From Nostoc sp. FACHB-110 (GTDB lineage: Bacteria; Cyanobacteriota; Cyanobacteriia; Cyanobacteriales; Nostocaceae), in NCBI RefSeq assembly GCF_014697425.1, contig NZ_JACJRU010000010.1, forward strand, positions 124,001 to 188,000: 64,000 bases of DNA, in the 5' to 3' direction. The first letter of the stretch is position 1, and every line of letters starts with the position of its first letter. The notes under the pieces were generated by a model. That model was given only the letters and a program-made list of their open reading frames with translations, had not been told where the DNA came from and made no database searches. The translations under genes and the position numbers were made by a program. Of the stretch, positions 35,933 to 46,068 are shown in pieces.

Positions 35933-38900
35933 TTAGCGATTAACCACTACTTCTGACGAAACCGCAAAAGTTAAAACTGTTTCATCCACGCCTTTGAGTT
36001 TTAGCGGACTGCCTTTTGTAATTTCTTCATCTTGCAAATAATCTGCCACAGCCGCAGAAACCAGGATTGTACCAGGCACAGCCGCAGCTTGTAATCTAGC
36101 AGCAATATTCACGCTCGGCCCGATCGCAGTATAATCAGCCCGTTCTGAACTACCAAACATTCCCACAACTGCCGTTCCTTGGTGAATACCGCAACGGAAC
36201 TGTACGCCGGAACGCCCATCGTTTTCAAATATACCTTGGTCTCGCCAACGCTGGTTTAAATCCGACAGTGCGCGATGCATTCCTCTGGCTGTATTCACAG
36301 CGCGACGCACCTGTTCGTTCGGAGTCAGTTCTTCTGGCGCTCCATATAAAGCTAAGATGGCATCTCCCATAAACTTATCAACTGTACCGCCATTGTCAAA
36401 CACAACCTTGGTCATGCACTCTAAATACTCATTCAGCAACTCTGCCACTCGTCGGGATCTTAAAGTGTTGGCTAACTGAGTAAAACCCACGATGTCACTA
36501 AACAAAACCGTAATCAAGCGCGGTTCTGGGCGTAAATCCAGGGTTAAATCACCTGTTGCGGCTTTCTGCACCAAAACATTTGGTAAAAAGCGTTTGAGAA
36601 CTGATTCTGTCAAATAAGTATTGAGTTCCAAAACCCGTCGTTCATTTTCCTTCAAGGCTAAAAGATTTCTCACCTCTGCCAGAAGTTCCCGGTCGTTAAA
36701 TGGTTTAGCTAAATAAGCATCTGCACCATATTCTGTACTTTCGATGCGGGTTTCTTCGTCAACTTTCGCTGTAAGTAGGATGATGGGAATTCCTTTGAGC
36801 TTTTGTTCAGAGCGAATCATCCGAATCATCTCTAATCCAGTCACCAAAGGCATCATTAAATCAGTAACTATCAAGCTAGGGGAAATTTCTTGGGCGACAC
36901 CAAACCCTTCATAACCATTACGCGCTGTATGAACTTGATAGCCGTTGCGGCGCAGAATATCTGATACGTAAGTCCGTAAATCTGGATTATCGTCTACGAC
37001 TAATATGGAGTGATGAGAAGTCTGCGAGTTAGGCGACTCTGCCGAAAGTAAACTTTTGCCGTTGTGATTTGCTGAGTTGTGAACTTCAGAAACGGGTAAT
37101 GAGTTGCTTGTCATATGTTCAAGCTTGTCTGTAGCCGCTTCGATCAATTCTAAATCAGCTAATTCTACACTAGCGCGACTAGTGTTTAGTTCAGCAGGGG
37201 TTTCTAAAACTTGGTTTACTGGGAGGTGAGCATTGCCTGTCACCAAAGCCAAAGTAAAGGTAGTTCCTTGACCGTATACTGAATCTACAGTTACTTGACC
37301 GCCATGTAATTCTACCAATTCTTTGACTAAGGCTAACCCAAGTCCGCTACCTTCATAAGAACGGTTTTCTGAACCTTCAGCTTGGCGAAAACGCTCAAAT
37401 AACAGGGGAATTTGTTCTTGAACAATGCCAATTCCAGTATCTGTGACTTGGAGAATACAGCGATCGCCTTGAGCTTCCAAGGTGACACTAATTGTGCCAT
37501 CTTCTGGTGTAAACTTCATAGCATTTGACAGGAGGTTGTAAACCACCTTGTCAAATTTTTCCATATCCAAATAAATTTTGGGACACTCACTAAAGTTAGT
37601 AACTAAATGTAGTCGTTTTTTCTCACAGTAGGGACGAAATGACTCCACAATTTGGCTGACAAATTCCAACACATCACAAGGACGAAAACTCGGTTGCATT
37701 CGTCCCGCATCTAGGCGTTGTAAATCTAGCAATTGGTTGACTAAGCGCAACAAACGGCGAGAATTGCGTAAAGCGATCGCACTTTGTTCGTAGGATAAAC
37801 CTTCACCCGTCGCCACTGCTGATTCTAGTGGCCCTTGAATTAAGGTAATAGGAGTACGGAATTCGTGAGAAATATTCTGGAAAAATTCAGTTTTTTGTTT
37901 ATCTAGTTCTAATAAGCGTTCGGCTTGTTCGCGGGTTTTTTGGTACAAACGGGATTGCTGTACTGCGATCGCTGCTTGTGCTGCTACTGCTTTAGCTAGT
38001 TCAATATCAGATGATAACCACTGGCGAACTTTGGAACCTTCGCGCAGCGTAATACTACCAATACATTTACCATCAGCCAACAAAGGTACAACCATCAGCG
38101 ATCGTGCTGGCTGTTTCCCCGGTAAATCAAACCCCCGCAATTCCAAAGTCGAAATATTGGACTTAGAAACTAAAACAGGTTCCTGTGTTCGCAAAATTTC
38201 TTGGAGAAGGGGGTTTTCTTGGATAGGGGCTTGAGATTGAGATAATTGTTGAGAATTATTATTTAATATATGACTTTTTGTTTGCTTGAGTGCAGACTCA
38301 GAATGTTGAGAACTATCATATAAACCCACACAATGGACAAACTCATCTTCTTCTGTCCATAAAGACAGTACACAGCCATCAACTTGCAGTGCTTGACCTA
38401 ATTTGTGAGTAATAGCAGCAAAAATATCTTGTGGATCTAAGCTAGAGCGAATTGCCGTAGTAATTGTATTAATTAAAGCTTCTCGTTTAGCTAAAGCACG
38501 TACTTGCTCATAAGCATAAGCTTGAGACAAAGCTAAAGCTGCTTGATCAGCTACCATCGACACTAGTTGTACTTCTTCTGTCGCCCAAAAGCGGGGTTGA
38601 GAACACTGATGTAATGCTAACACCGCCAACAATTCTTGTTGACAGATCAACGGCACAACCAAACTAGAGCAAATATTTGCCGTCACAAAAGCGGCAATTC
38701 GCTGCTCTAATTCTGGATTATCCCCTTGAATTCGTTCATCACTAGCAACATCATAAATTACTTGAACTTCATGGGTTTCCCAGACTGTATGGGATAAGAG
38801 CGATGATGCTGGTATGGGAAAAACTACGTCATTACTCTCATCACTGGCAACAACAGCTTTTTGATAAATAAATCCTTCATTATTTAATTGTCCATCTTGA

Positions 38901-39457
38901 AATGGACGTAATAAGCATACATCCACCTCCAACATATGACCAACTGTATCGACAATTGCCTGGAGAATTTGCCGATAGTCTAAAGCACTGCGAATCGTAT
39001 TTGTAACAGTATTCAGCAGCGATTCCTGGCGAAGTGTGCGAGTGAGTTCGCGGGTACGAGCTTTAAGAACGTTGTGGGTATCTAAAGCTTGACGGACAAC
39101 TGCTTTGAGTTCCTCTGCTTCCCAGGGTTTAGTTACATATTTAAATACTTTACCAGCGTTAATTGCTTCTACTAAATCTTCGACATCAGTGTAGCCAGTT
39201 AAAATGATCCGGATAATATCAGGATATTGAGTGGCGGTCAAACTTAAAAATTCGGTACCACTCATGATTGGCATTCGCTGATCGGAGATGATAACTGCGA
39301 TTTCTCCTTCTTGTGCCAGCAGATCCAGCGCCGCAGGCCCAGAGGTTGCCCTCAGCACCTTGTAATCTCGATAGAAGGTGCGGTAAAGCAAATCAAGGTT
39401 GTCTGGCTCGTCGTCAACAACCAAAATTTTAGGCTTACTGTTTACTTGAGATTTCAT
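35933..39457 (-). CDS. cyaC: CyaC-type hybrid sensor kinase/adenylate cyclase
   Basis: 1174 residues. Order: REC1 (~8-125, VVDDEPDN, phospho-Asp in ISDQRMP); GAF (~150-310); GAF (~330-505); HisKA with His531 in SHEFRTP; HATPase (NLLSNAMKF, GTGIG, GSGLGLALVK); REC2 with Asp866 in IVTDLMMP; class III cyclase ~980-1150 with metal Asp988 (LFSDIVG) and MGDAI, and the purine-specifying Lys of DKFMGDA. This is the exact architecture of CyaC of Arthrospira/Anabaena, in which autophosphorylation relays to the receivers and raises cAMP. The position equivalent to the second specificity residue is Thr (DYTAIG), the class IIIb mark linked to bicarbonate stimulation. Transcribed alone. Confidence 0.93.
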   Translation of the reverse strand: MKSQVNSKPKILVVDDEPDNLDLLYRTFYRDYKVLRATSGPAALDLLAQEGEIAVIISDQRMPIMSGTEFLSLTATQYPDIIRIILTGYTDVEDLVEAINAGKVFKYVTKPWEAEELKAVVRQALDTHNVLKARTRELTRTLRQESLLNTVTNTIRSALDYRQILQAIVDTVGHMLEVDVCLLRPFQDGQLNNEGFIYQKAVVASDESNDVVFPIPASSLLSHTVWETHEVQVIYDVASDERIQGDNPELEQRIAAFVTANICSSLVVPLICQQELLAVLALHQCSQPRFWATEEVQLVSMVADQAALALSQAYAYEQVRALAKREALINTITTAIRSSLDPQDIFAAITHKLGQALQVDGCVLSLWTEEDEFVHCVGLYDSSQHSESALKQTKSHILNNNSQQLSQSQAPIQENPLLQEILRTQEPVLVSKSNISTLELRGFDLPGKQPARSLMVVPLLADGKCIGSITLREGSKVRQWLSSDIELAKAVAAQAAIAVQQSRLYQKTREQAERLLELDKQKTEFFQNISHEFRTPITLIQGPLESAVATGEGLSYEQSAIALRNSRRLLRLVNQLLDLQRLDAGRMQPSFRPCDVLEFVSQIVESFRPYCEKKRLHLVTNFSECPKIYLDMEKFDKVVYNLLSNAMKFTPEDGTISVTLEAQGDRCILQVTDTGIGIVQEQIPLLFERFRQAEGSENRSYEGSGLGLALVKELVELHGGQVTVDSVYGQGTTFTLALVTGNAHLPVNQVLETPAELNTSRASVELADLELIEAATDKLEHMTSNSLPVSEVHNSANHNGKSLLSAESPNSQTSHHSILVVDDNPDLRTYVSDILRRNGYQVHTARNGYEGFGVAQEISPSLIVTDLMMPLVTGLEMIRMIRSEQKLKGIPIILLTAKVDEETRIESTEYGADAYLAKPFNDRELLAEVRNLLALKENERRVLELNTYLTESVLKRFLPNVLVQKAATGDLTLDLRPEPRLITVLFSDIVGFTQLANTLRSRRVAELLNEYLECMTKVVFDNGGTVDKFMGDAILALYGAPEELTPNEQVRRAVNTARGMHRALSDLNQRWRDQGIFENDGRSGVQFRCGIHQGTAVVGMFGSSERADYTAIGPSVNIAARLQAAAVPGTILVSAAVADYLQDEEITKGSPLKLKGVDETVLTFAVSSEVVVNR

Positions 39458-40331
39458 GCACCGCTTTCCTGCTGCAACGGCAGTTGGATAAAGAATAATC
39501 CGATCAAAGAGAAAGTTTTCTGAGTCAGGTAAGAGCAGAGCATTTTCACCAATGGGGCTGTTTGGCTATATGACTGCTGAGTGTAAGAGATGTTACTCAA
39601 AGTAATTAGCCTCAATTTTTGGGAATGTTGATTGCTTGCTCTGATACAGCACAATCAGTTGTACAGTTAGTTCGTTAGTGACATAGCTGATGCTTGCCAA
39701 GTACTTTCTCACCTCCAGTGAAGTTTTTACAATACTATACACAGCATTCCCCAAGAGTTGAAAAAACCTGCTGAAGCTGCATATTAAGTTTGCCCCTCGT
39801 AAGCGTTGTACTAACATTTGCCAGTAAATTTTATTTATCTTTGTCTGAGTGGAGTGAGCCATGTCACAACAACGGGCTTTAAAAGCAAAGTATACTATTA
39901 GACCATCATTTCTCTCCAATTTAGCAATCATAACCATCACTTGTACAAGTAGTATGGTTAAAATTGCATTTTTTTGTTTTTGGCAGACTCCGTATGTACT
40001 TAGCTCAGGTCATTTGCTAACTACAAACCGATCAACCTCAAGCTAAAAGTTATTTTGCTGAGTAACCATAGGGAAAATACTTAGTTAAGTGTTTTGATAT
40101 ACTTGTTCTCGTGATTACTCAAGCTGCTAATATCATTGTTGTGGACTCAATTTTACTGTCAACTTATCCCCATCTGTGTTAGCTTTCTATGTCAATCTAT
40201 CAAATATAGTTAGTTGTGACGATTGATATGACTTCTTCTGCAAAACGGTGCTGAGTGTGTTATTTACTTACAGATAGAGACTAAAACACCTAAATGATTC
40301 TGGAAACTTAAAGTATATAAAAATAATTGTA
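39458..40331. other. 870-base intergenic region
   Basis: It lies between the divergent cyaC and GNAT genes. Only short frames with poor coding character occur on either strand. AT-rich, no strong inverted repeat noticed. It may contain a long 5' leader for cyaC. Confidence 0.45.
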
Positions 40332-41021
40332 TTGACAGTAGCAAACGGTGTTTTAGGATATTTGAGAAGATTTTTGTTAAATGCAATCAATACTAAACTC
40401 ACCTTGACATCCTGGTTTTTTGACTCATATCACCAACAACCAATCACATCTGCCACGAATCAAGCTGCCAAACAATTTCATATTCGTGCAGCGACACCTG
40501 CTGATTTGACTGGTATTTCTCAAATTATTGCTGAAAGCTTCCACTCTCAAACAGGTTTTTGGGGTTGGGCTTTTCCGTTGTTACGTTTGGGCATTTATGA
40601 AGATTTTCGGCAGCGTTTGTCATCGTCTGCACCGCATCATATTTGTTTAGTGGCAGTTGATACTTCTACGCCTGGCGTGAATAATGTTGTGGGAACTGTC
40701 GAATTGGGTTTGCGTTTCCATGATTCTTGGAAACAAAGCGGTAAAAGCTTTCCATATCTGTCTAATTTAGCGGTTGCTCATAAATATCGACGGCATGGCG
40801 TGGCTTCAAAATTACTGACTAGTTGCGAAGATATCTGCCGGGAATGGGGTTATCAAGACTTATATCTCCATGTTTTGGAAGATAATCATCAGGCAAGACA
40901 GCTTTATTGTAAATTAGGCTATCGAATGCACAAGGTAGATTACAATTGGAACTTATTTTTTATTAAAAGCCCTCGTCAGCTATTCTTGCACAAGCACTTA
41001 AGTGTTGAGTCAATCAGCTAA
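40332..41021 (+). CDS. GNAT family N-acetyltransferase
   Basis: 229 residues from a TTG start (the first usable start, so the true start is uncertain). The GNAT domain spans ~50-215: IRAATPADLTGISQIIAESF, then YLSNLAVAHKYRRHGVASKLL with the acetyl-CoA loop (R/Q)xxGxA as RRHGVA, and LHVLEDNHQARQLYCKLGY. The ~45-residue N-terminus is not part of the domain. In cyanobacteria and plants similar proteins modify ribosomal or other proteins; the substrate is not evident. Alone, flanked by long AT-rich gaps. Confidence 0.85.
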   Translation: MTVANGVLGYLRRFLLNAINTKLTLTSWFFDSYHQQPITSATNQAAKQFHIRAATPADLTGISQIIAESFHSQTGFWGWAFPLLRLGIYEDFRQRLSSSAPHHICLVAVDTSTPGVNNVVGTVELGLRFHDSWKQSGKSFPYLSNLAVAHKYRRHGVASKLLTSCEDICREWGYQDLYLHVLEDNHQARQLYCKLGYRMHKVDYNWNLFFIKSPRQLFLHKHLSVESIS

Positions 41022-41929
41022 ATCTTTGTCTGTGCTATTTTGACAAGCTACCAGCAACTTTGCGACTATCAGAAAATTGAAATATTATTTCATAACTATA
41101 AAAATAATTAGTTTTTTAGACAAGTTGACTTTGATTTCTGATCAGCACTTAATTGTTTAAGTGTAAACTTGAAGATAAAATTCCTCTGGTATTTCTGAAA
41201 AAAACTGAGTCCCCTTTCTGTTCCTTAGTCTTTGCCTTTTAGAGTCAGTCCTAAAATCAAATCAGATTGAAAGATAGTTCTTGACTTACAATATTAAACA
41301 GGTTGAATATAATTTTTGGATGCTCAACTCAGCTAGATTTTCAATTTCTATCAACTGATTGTGTGGTAAACATCAAAATATCTAACTATCTAACACAGTA
41401 GCAACTATAGGCATAAGCATTGTGGAGGAGATGTTGCCAGGTAGATAGGAAGCTTCGAGTTTAGCTCATCTGTGAGATATATTTTTCCATATACAGACAT
41501 TTTAAGCAGAAAAGTAGCCCAAGATATCAATATATTCAAATATATTTTGTTTTTAAAGAAAGATAATTCACATTTACTTTATTTAAAATTTAAAATGCAA
41601 AAATTTTCAAATATAAAATATAGCTTAGGATCAAGTCATCAGTGAAATTACGTTGAATGACAAAAAATGACCTCATAATAACTTTGTATTCATTTTATTC
41701 ATCTTTATAAAAACTTTAATTTTTTCTTTCAGAGTTTACAGACAAAAGTAACTAAATCTCATAAAATATGATCACATAATTTCTAATTAGTATCTGAACA
41801 ATTCTTTTGCACAAATCAATTAACAAACAATATTAATAATAAAAAGTTCCCATAATCTGATTTAATTCAACCCAAAGTTACCGCTGGAAGTGCAGACAAA
41901 TACTAAATTATTCAAAATTTGTAGAAAAC
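41022..41929. other. 900-base AT-rich gap without recognisable genes
   Basis: Very AT-rich (A/T runs near 41560-41720), with no frame of coding quality and no clear repeat. It could hold a long leader for the gene at 41930, or an unrecognised small RNA. Nothing specific can be supported. Confidence 0.4.
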
Positions 41930-42484
41930 ATGGATAGCGAAAAGCGACTGCGCTATCAAACTGCTATGGTATCAACTTATTACTCAGACACTAGTTTTCT
42001 TGACCATTTTGCAATGCTAGATGGAACTGAGCAATCGTGCGGCTCGGATATCCTGAAACTTCTGCACAGTGGTAAGGTTTTTGTTGTCAATAGTCGAAAG
42101 CGAAATGGATTAATTCTTTTTAAGCAGTACCATGCAGAATTTGCTGGGCCTGGGGCTGCTGTTGGTGGAGATTACGATAGTGATTGTCAAATAGCTTTAC
42201 CAATTGGTAATTTATCTTTATTAACTCCTGAATCCTATGAAGAGCGCCAAAAAGCTTATTTAATTAGGCGACAATGGATTCGGTTAATTAAGCAAATTAC
42301 TGAAAACGCAATTGCACAGCAACGTGTACAAAAAATTTTAGATCAGTTTGAGCAGTATTTTCCGCAAGAGGTGGTAGCTAATCTGCCTGACACAGCTTTT
42401 GCTTTGTTAGTAGGCGTACTACCACAAACTGTAAGTATAGTACGCCGTTTGGGTGGCGAAGCAGATAGTAGATTTAATTACTAG
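41930..42484 (+). CDS. Hypothetical protein with HTH-like C-terminus
   Basis: 184 residues. The N-terminal ~100 residues are of mixed composition. The C-terminus (FPQEVVANLPDTAFALLVGVLPQTVSIVRRLGG) resembles the recognition part of Crp-type winged helices (LA..LGV...TVSR..R). So it may be a small DNA-binding regulator. I cannot name the family. Its stop is 10 bases from the convergent hisC stop. Confidence 0.6.
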   Translation: MDSEKRLRYQTAMVSTYYSDTSFLDHFAMLDGTEQSCGSDILKLLHSGKVFVVNSRKRNGLILFKQYHAEFAGPGAAVGGDYDSDCQIALPIGNLSLLTPESYEERQKAYLIRRQWIRLIKQITENAIAQQRVQKILDQFEQYFPQEVVANLPDTAFALLVGVLPQTVSIVRRLGGEADSRFNY

Positions 42485-42493
42485 GTTTAATAG

Positions 42494-43642
42494 TTAAGAT
42501 TTCAGGCTGGCTATAGCAGCTTTTAGTCGCTCCAAGGTACGAAGATTTTCTGCTGGTGTGCCAACTGTAATTCGTAATCCTTCTTTGAGCAGTCGTACAA
42601 GTGTGCCAGAACTTGTCAGTTTTTGGTGTAAGATTTTTAAAATAGTATCTGGAGAATCAAAGGTATTTGGTTGAAGGCGTAAATAAAGAAAATTAGCCGC
42701 ACTTTGGGTAATTTGTAGTGCTGGATGTTGAGATAAAGCGGTGATGAGTTGATCTCGTTCGTTAAGTGTAAGTTCAATTGTGCTGAGTAAAAGTTGACGA
42801 TTTTGCAAAGCTATCTGAGCGGCTGCTAGGGAAAAGCTAGGCAGATTGTAGGGTAAGCGAACTTTTTCTAAAATTGCGATCGCTTCTGGATGAGCAACAG
42901 CATAACCTACGCGCAAAGCGGCTAAACGAAAAGCTTTAGAAAAGGTGCGTAAGATAATCCAATTGGGGCGTTGTGCCAATTCAGCAACTAAGGTATCTTG
43001 GCTAAATTCAAAGTAAGCTTCATCAATTACTACTAAAATCTGTTCTGATAAACTTCTTAGCCATGTCAACTCAGCAGCAGTTAGTTTATTTGCTGTTGGC
43101 GAGTTGGGATGAACAACAAAAACTACCCTGATTGGGGGGTTTTGAGTATTTGCTATGGCTGATTGTGCAGCTTGTAAGTCAATGGCAAAATTTGTTTTGT
43201 CTCTACCTACAGTTACAACTGGAATGCCCAAGGTTTGAGCTAAAATCCCGTACATAGAAAAAGTGGGATTAGCGACTAAGATTGAACCTTCTCCTCCCAG
43301 ACAGGTGGCGATTAATAAAGAGCGAATTAGTTCATCAGAACCATTACCAACCGAAATATTAGCAGCAGTAAACAATGGTTGAGATAAATTAGCTGAATCG
43401 TTGACGTATTCAGCAATGGTTTCTTTAAGTTGCTGGTGTCCGCCATCAGGATAGCGATTGCTTTCAATAACTTGCTGATATGTCCAGGCTAGCTTTTCTT
43501 TTAATTCAGGTGGTAAGTCATAGGGACTTTCATTTGTATCCAGCCGATCAAATTGGGTAGCGACTGGTTCAGATGTATTACTGCTGGGGTGGGGTTTGTA
43601 TGCAGTAAATTGGGCTAAATCTGACCGGATAAAAGGAAGCAT
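42494..43642 (-). CDS. hisC: Histidinol-phosphate aminotransferase
   Basis: 382 residues from ATG 43642 (MLPFIRSD; a TTG 12 bases upstream is less likely). Fold type I aminotransferase: [10 protein letters not shown] near the N-terminus, [23 protein letters not shown], the PLP lysine in [17 protein letters not shown], and the phosphate-binding arginine in [12 protein letters not shown]. It performs the histidine-pathway transamination of imidazole-acetol phosphate. In cyanobacteria his genes are scattered, so isolation is normal. A closely related HisC-like protein could serve phenylalanine/tyrosine synthesis. Confidence 0.92.
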   Translation of the reverse strand: MLPFIRSDLAQFTAYKPHPSSNTSEPVATQFDRLDTNESPYDLPPELKEKLAWTYQQVIESNRYPDGGHQQLKETIAEYVNDSANLSQPLFTAANISVGNGSDELIRSLLIATCLGGEGSILVANPTFSMYGILAQTLGIPVVTVGRDKTNFAIDLQAAQSAIANTQNPPIRVVFVVHPNSPTANKLTAAELTWLRSLSEQILVVIDEAYFEFSQDTLVAELAQRPNWIILRTFSKAFRLAALRVGYAVAHPEAIAILEKVRLPYNLPSFSLAAAQIALQNRQLLLSTIELTLNERDQLITALSQHPALQITQSAANFLYLRLQPNTFDSPDTILKILHQKLTSSGTLVRLLKEGLRITVGTPAENLRTLERLKAAIASLKS

Positions 43643-43781
43643 AATTGTTAGCAATAGTTAATAGTCAAAATGAAGATTAAGCCAGGAAAATATCACAGAA
43701 TTTGGAGAAAGACTGTTCTTTATTCCTTTGATTTTGCTGACTATATTATTTAATTATGGGAGAGTTTCATATTTTACCGCG

Positions 43782-44417
43782 TTACGGTAACTGACAAAAG
43801 AGGCAAATTTCTTGCCAAATTTCGGTGGTGACATTTGCTAAAGCATGATCGCTTTCAAGCGTGATTAATTTTACCAAAGGACGCGTTTTCGCAAAATCTC
43901 GGCTAGCAGTAATTGGGATAACATCATCTTCTATGCCGTGTAAAATCAGCGTTGGAATCGGACGTTGCAACAAATTTTCTTGGTATTTCTGTGCATCTAT
44001 GACAAAATCGTAGCTTAGTGGTAGCGATCGCGCTTCTCCATAATGGTATACCGTGAGATATTTTTCGTTTTGCCAACGCTTAACTGTGTCATCTCCTAAT
44101 TTTGGCAACCAATGAGATAAAAAACCAAAAGCTGGTGCTAATAAAATTAAACGTTGCACCTGTGGGTATTGCTGTCCTAAATGTGCAGCTACTAAACCAC
44201 CTAAACTTGAGCCAATTAAGGTGACTGGTGCAGAATGATTGATAAATTCTGCGGCGACTTGATTGATTTGCCGCGTAATTGTTAACTGGGTAAAGTTACC
44301 TGCATTCAGGTCAGGAATTTTTAGCTGTGTTTGAATTTTAGCAAAGCGATCGCCTATAGCTTGGGCTTTGGCAGATTTAGTCCCGGAAGCAAAACCGTGA
44401 AGATATATGTATTGCAA
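43782..44417 (-). CDS. YqiA/YcfP-family alpha/beta-hydrolase
   Basis: 211 residues. MQYIYLHGFASGTKSAKAQ is the family N-terminus; the nucleophile elbow is GSSLGG (Ser ~70). Asp in LHGIEDDVIP and His in LESDHAL complete the triad. The family comprises small esterases of unknown physiological substrate. It lies upstream of hisC on the same strand, 140 bases away. Confidence 0.87.
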   Translation of the reverse strand: MQYIYLHGFASGTKSAKAQAIGDRFAKIQTQLKIPDLNAGNFTQLTITRQINQVAAEFINHSAPVTLIGSSLGGLVAAHLGQQYPQVQRLILLAPAFGFLSHWLPKLGDDTVKRWQNEKYLTVYHYGEARSLPLSYDFVIDAQKYQENLLQRPIPTLILHGIEDDVIPITASRDFAKTRPLVKLITLESDHALANVTTEIWQEICLFCQLP

Positions 44418-44547
44418 AGTGATTCAACGCCAATTTGGAATAGTTATGTAACCAGCCGCTAGTAGAAAGCAAAAAAATGAGCTTGATATACTTCTTGGTT
44501 GTTTGGAACTATAAGCAAACTCATAGCAGAATTCAGGAGTTAGCAGT

Positions 44548-44585
44548 CAGAAGTCAGAATTATCACTGATTAATTCTGACTTCTG
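44548..44585. terminator. Hairpin from CAGAAGTCAGAATTA repeat, 3' of the FecR gene
   Basis: CAGAAGTCAGAATTA (44548-44562) and its complement TAATTCTGACTTCTG (44571-44585) form a perfect 15-bp stem with an 8-base loop. It lies 38 bases beyond the stop of the FecR-domain gene, on the side where a terminator is expected. Heptamer-type units (TTCTGTG) follow. There is no clear U-tract, so the termination role is inferred. Confidence 0.6.
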
Positions 44586-44622
44586 TGTTCTGTGTTCTGA
44601 ATCCTTACTTAATTCTTAGAAT

Positions 44623-45807
44623 CTATGGGGCTGGATATTCTGGTGGTGGCTTGGGCGTATCATCAGGCGGTTTAGGTGTATCATCAGGTGGCTTGGGTGT
44701 ATCATCGGGTAGTTTAGGTGTATCATCAGGTGGCTTGGGTGTATTGTCAGGTGGTTTGGGCGTATTATCAGGTGGCTTGGGCGTATTATCAGGTGGCTTG
44801 GGTGTATCATCCGGTGGTTTGGGCGTATTATCTGGCGGTTTGGGCGTATTGTCAGGTGGTTTGGGCGTATTATCTGGCGGTTTAATAACTGGTGATATAG
44901 GAGTTGATGGTTGTGAAGGGATATTACTGCTACTTCCACTATTTGTAGGAGTAGATTGTTGAACATTATTTAAAAGGAATTGTCCTGTTTCTACCAAAGA
45001 TTCTACAGGAGGATTATCTGAGGCAATGCTTTGCTGGGATGAACTTGGAGAACTAGCGGATAACTCTAAAAAAGATGGATTTTTAATTACGCCTTGACCA
45101 ACTATGGGTAACTGAAATGCTAAAGCTGCGTCAATTTCGGCTTGAACGCTAGCGATCGCTGGATCGGGATTAGGTGTAATATTTTTCTTAGTTAAATTTA
45201 ATCCTTTAACTAATTCGCTAGTTTCATAAAAACTTCTCAAATCAAAATCATATAAGCCTTGAAATTTACCTTTGACAATGACTATCAGTTGTCCTGCTGC
45301 TAAAACTTGATTTTGAGATGCTTCTTGATTAAATACTTCTATACCACTATTTGTCAGTGCGCCCACAACTGTTGTATCTGTTTGCTGGTCATAGCGGACA
45401 AATAAGGCCGATCCTCTGATTGCCGCCGCAGCACTTGGTGTTTGTATACGCGTTTGCCCTTTTCCTGGTGGAATCAGCAGCAACAATGTGCCGTTGGACA
45501 ACATGAAATTTCGAGTTTTAGGCAGGAATTTAAATAATGCCCTTTCCCCAACCCGTGCCAAAGAACCATCGTTGAAACGCAAATCTGCTAAAGATAATCT
45601 ACCAGTAGCTAATCCATCACCAGGAATCATCGGATCTAATTTGCGTGCTGGACGTTTTTTATTGTTTTTTGGTAGCAGTTGTACTAAATTTTGTAGATTT
45701 TGAATCTCAGCGCGAGTTAAGGGAGTAGCAGCACTTACCTGATTTGAAGATATGGCTATCACTCCCCATAAACTAACAAACACACAGGACAAATGTTTTA
45801 AGTACAT
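44623..45807 (-). CDS. FecR-domain exported protein with Pro-rich repeat tail
   Basis: 394 residues. N-terminal signal peptide (LKHLSCVFVSLWGVIAISSNQVSAATP, cleavage after VSA). Residues ~80-190 match FecR (GSLARVGERALFKFLP; IRGSALFVRYD; TNSGIEVFNQ; VLAAGQLIVIVKG). The tail (~310-394) is 11 KPPDNTP/KPPDDTP heptapeptides with a final KPPPEYPAP, which is likely an extended, rigid spacer. FecR domains in exported proteins, as opposed to membrane anti-sigma proteins, bind or sense carbohydrates/envelope. It is divergent from the beta-barrel protein gene at 46069, suggesting a functional pair. Confidence 0.85.
   Translation of the reverse strand: MYLKHLSCVFVSLWGVIAISSNQVSAATPLTRAEIQNLQNLVQLLPKNNKKRPARKLDPMIPGDGLATGRLSLADLRFNDGSLARVGERALFKFLPKTRNFMLSNGTLLLLIPPGKGQTRIQTPSAAAAIRGSALFVRYDQQTDTTVVGALTNSGIEVFNQEASQNQVLAAGQLIVIVKGKFQGLYDFDLRSFYETSELVKGLNLTKKNITPNPDPAIASVQAEIDAALAFQLPIVGQGVIKNPSFLELSASSPSSSQQSIASDNPPVESLVETGQFLLNNVQQSTPTNSGSSSNIPSQPSTPISPVIKPPDNTPKPPDNTPKPPDNTPKPPDDTPKPPDNTPKPPDNTPKPPDNTPKPPDDTPKLPDDTPKPPDDTPKPPDDTPKPPPEYPAP
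44641..44885. repeat. In-frame 21-base tandem repeat in the FecR gene
   Basis: Eleven copies of a 21-base unit (plus strand GGTGG(C/T)TTGGG(C/T)GTATTATCA type) encode the K-P-P-D-(N/D)-T-P heptapeptides. Copies differ mainly at third positions and the N/D codon, indicating recent expansion with selection on the peptide. The copy number is likely variable between strains. Confidence 0.85.
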
Positions 45808-46068
45808 AGCATGAAGGCTGGGATAGTAACTTATTGAATATTCAGATCAAGAACCATAGATGCTGAAATATTATACTTTTTAGTTGGTTAATTTTAACAC
45901 TTGAATTTAAGTAATTTTTATTAGATATTTTAATAAATTTATTTTTTTTATAAGCATTAATAAATTTTATAAGATAATATTAAAACTACCTAATTTATTT
46001 CAAAAAAATATACCATCTTCGTTGTGAATCATAAAAATGAAGATGATATTTTTGTATACCAAGCATAA

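Noticed and set aside
39593..39940. Minus-strand frame of 115 codons upstream of cyaC
   Set aside because: No protein-like pattern or family, ends in a low-complexity AT-rich region; treated as noncoding.
44585..44962. Plus-strand frame encoding Gly-Gly-Leu-Gly-Val-type repeats
   Set aside because: It is the complement of the in-frame KPPDNTP repeat of the FecR gene, which has a signal peptide and a FecR domain; the plus frame has neither.
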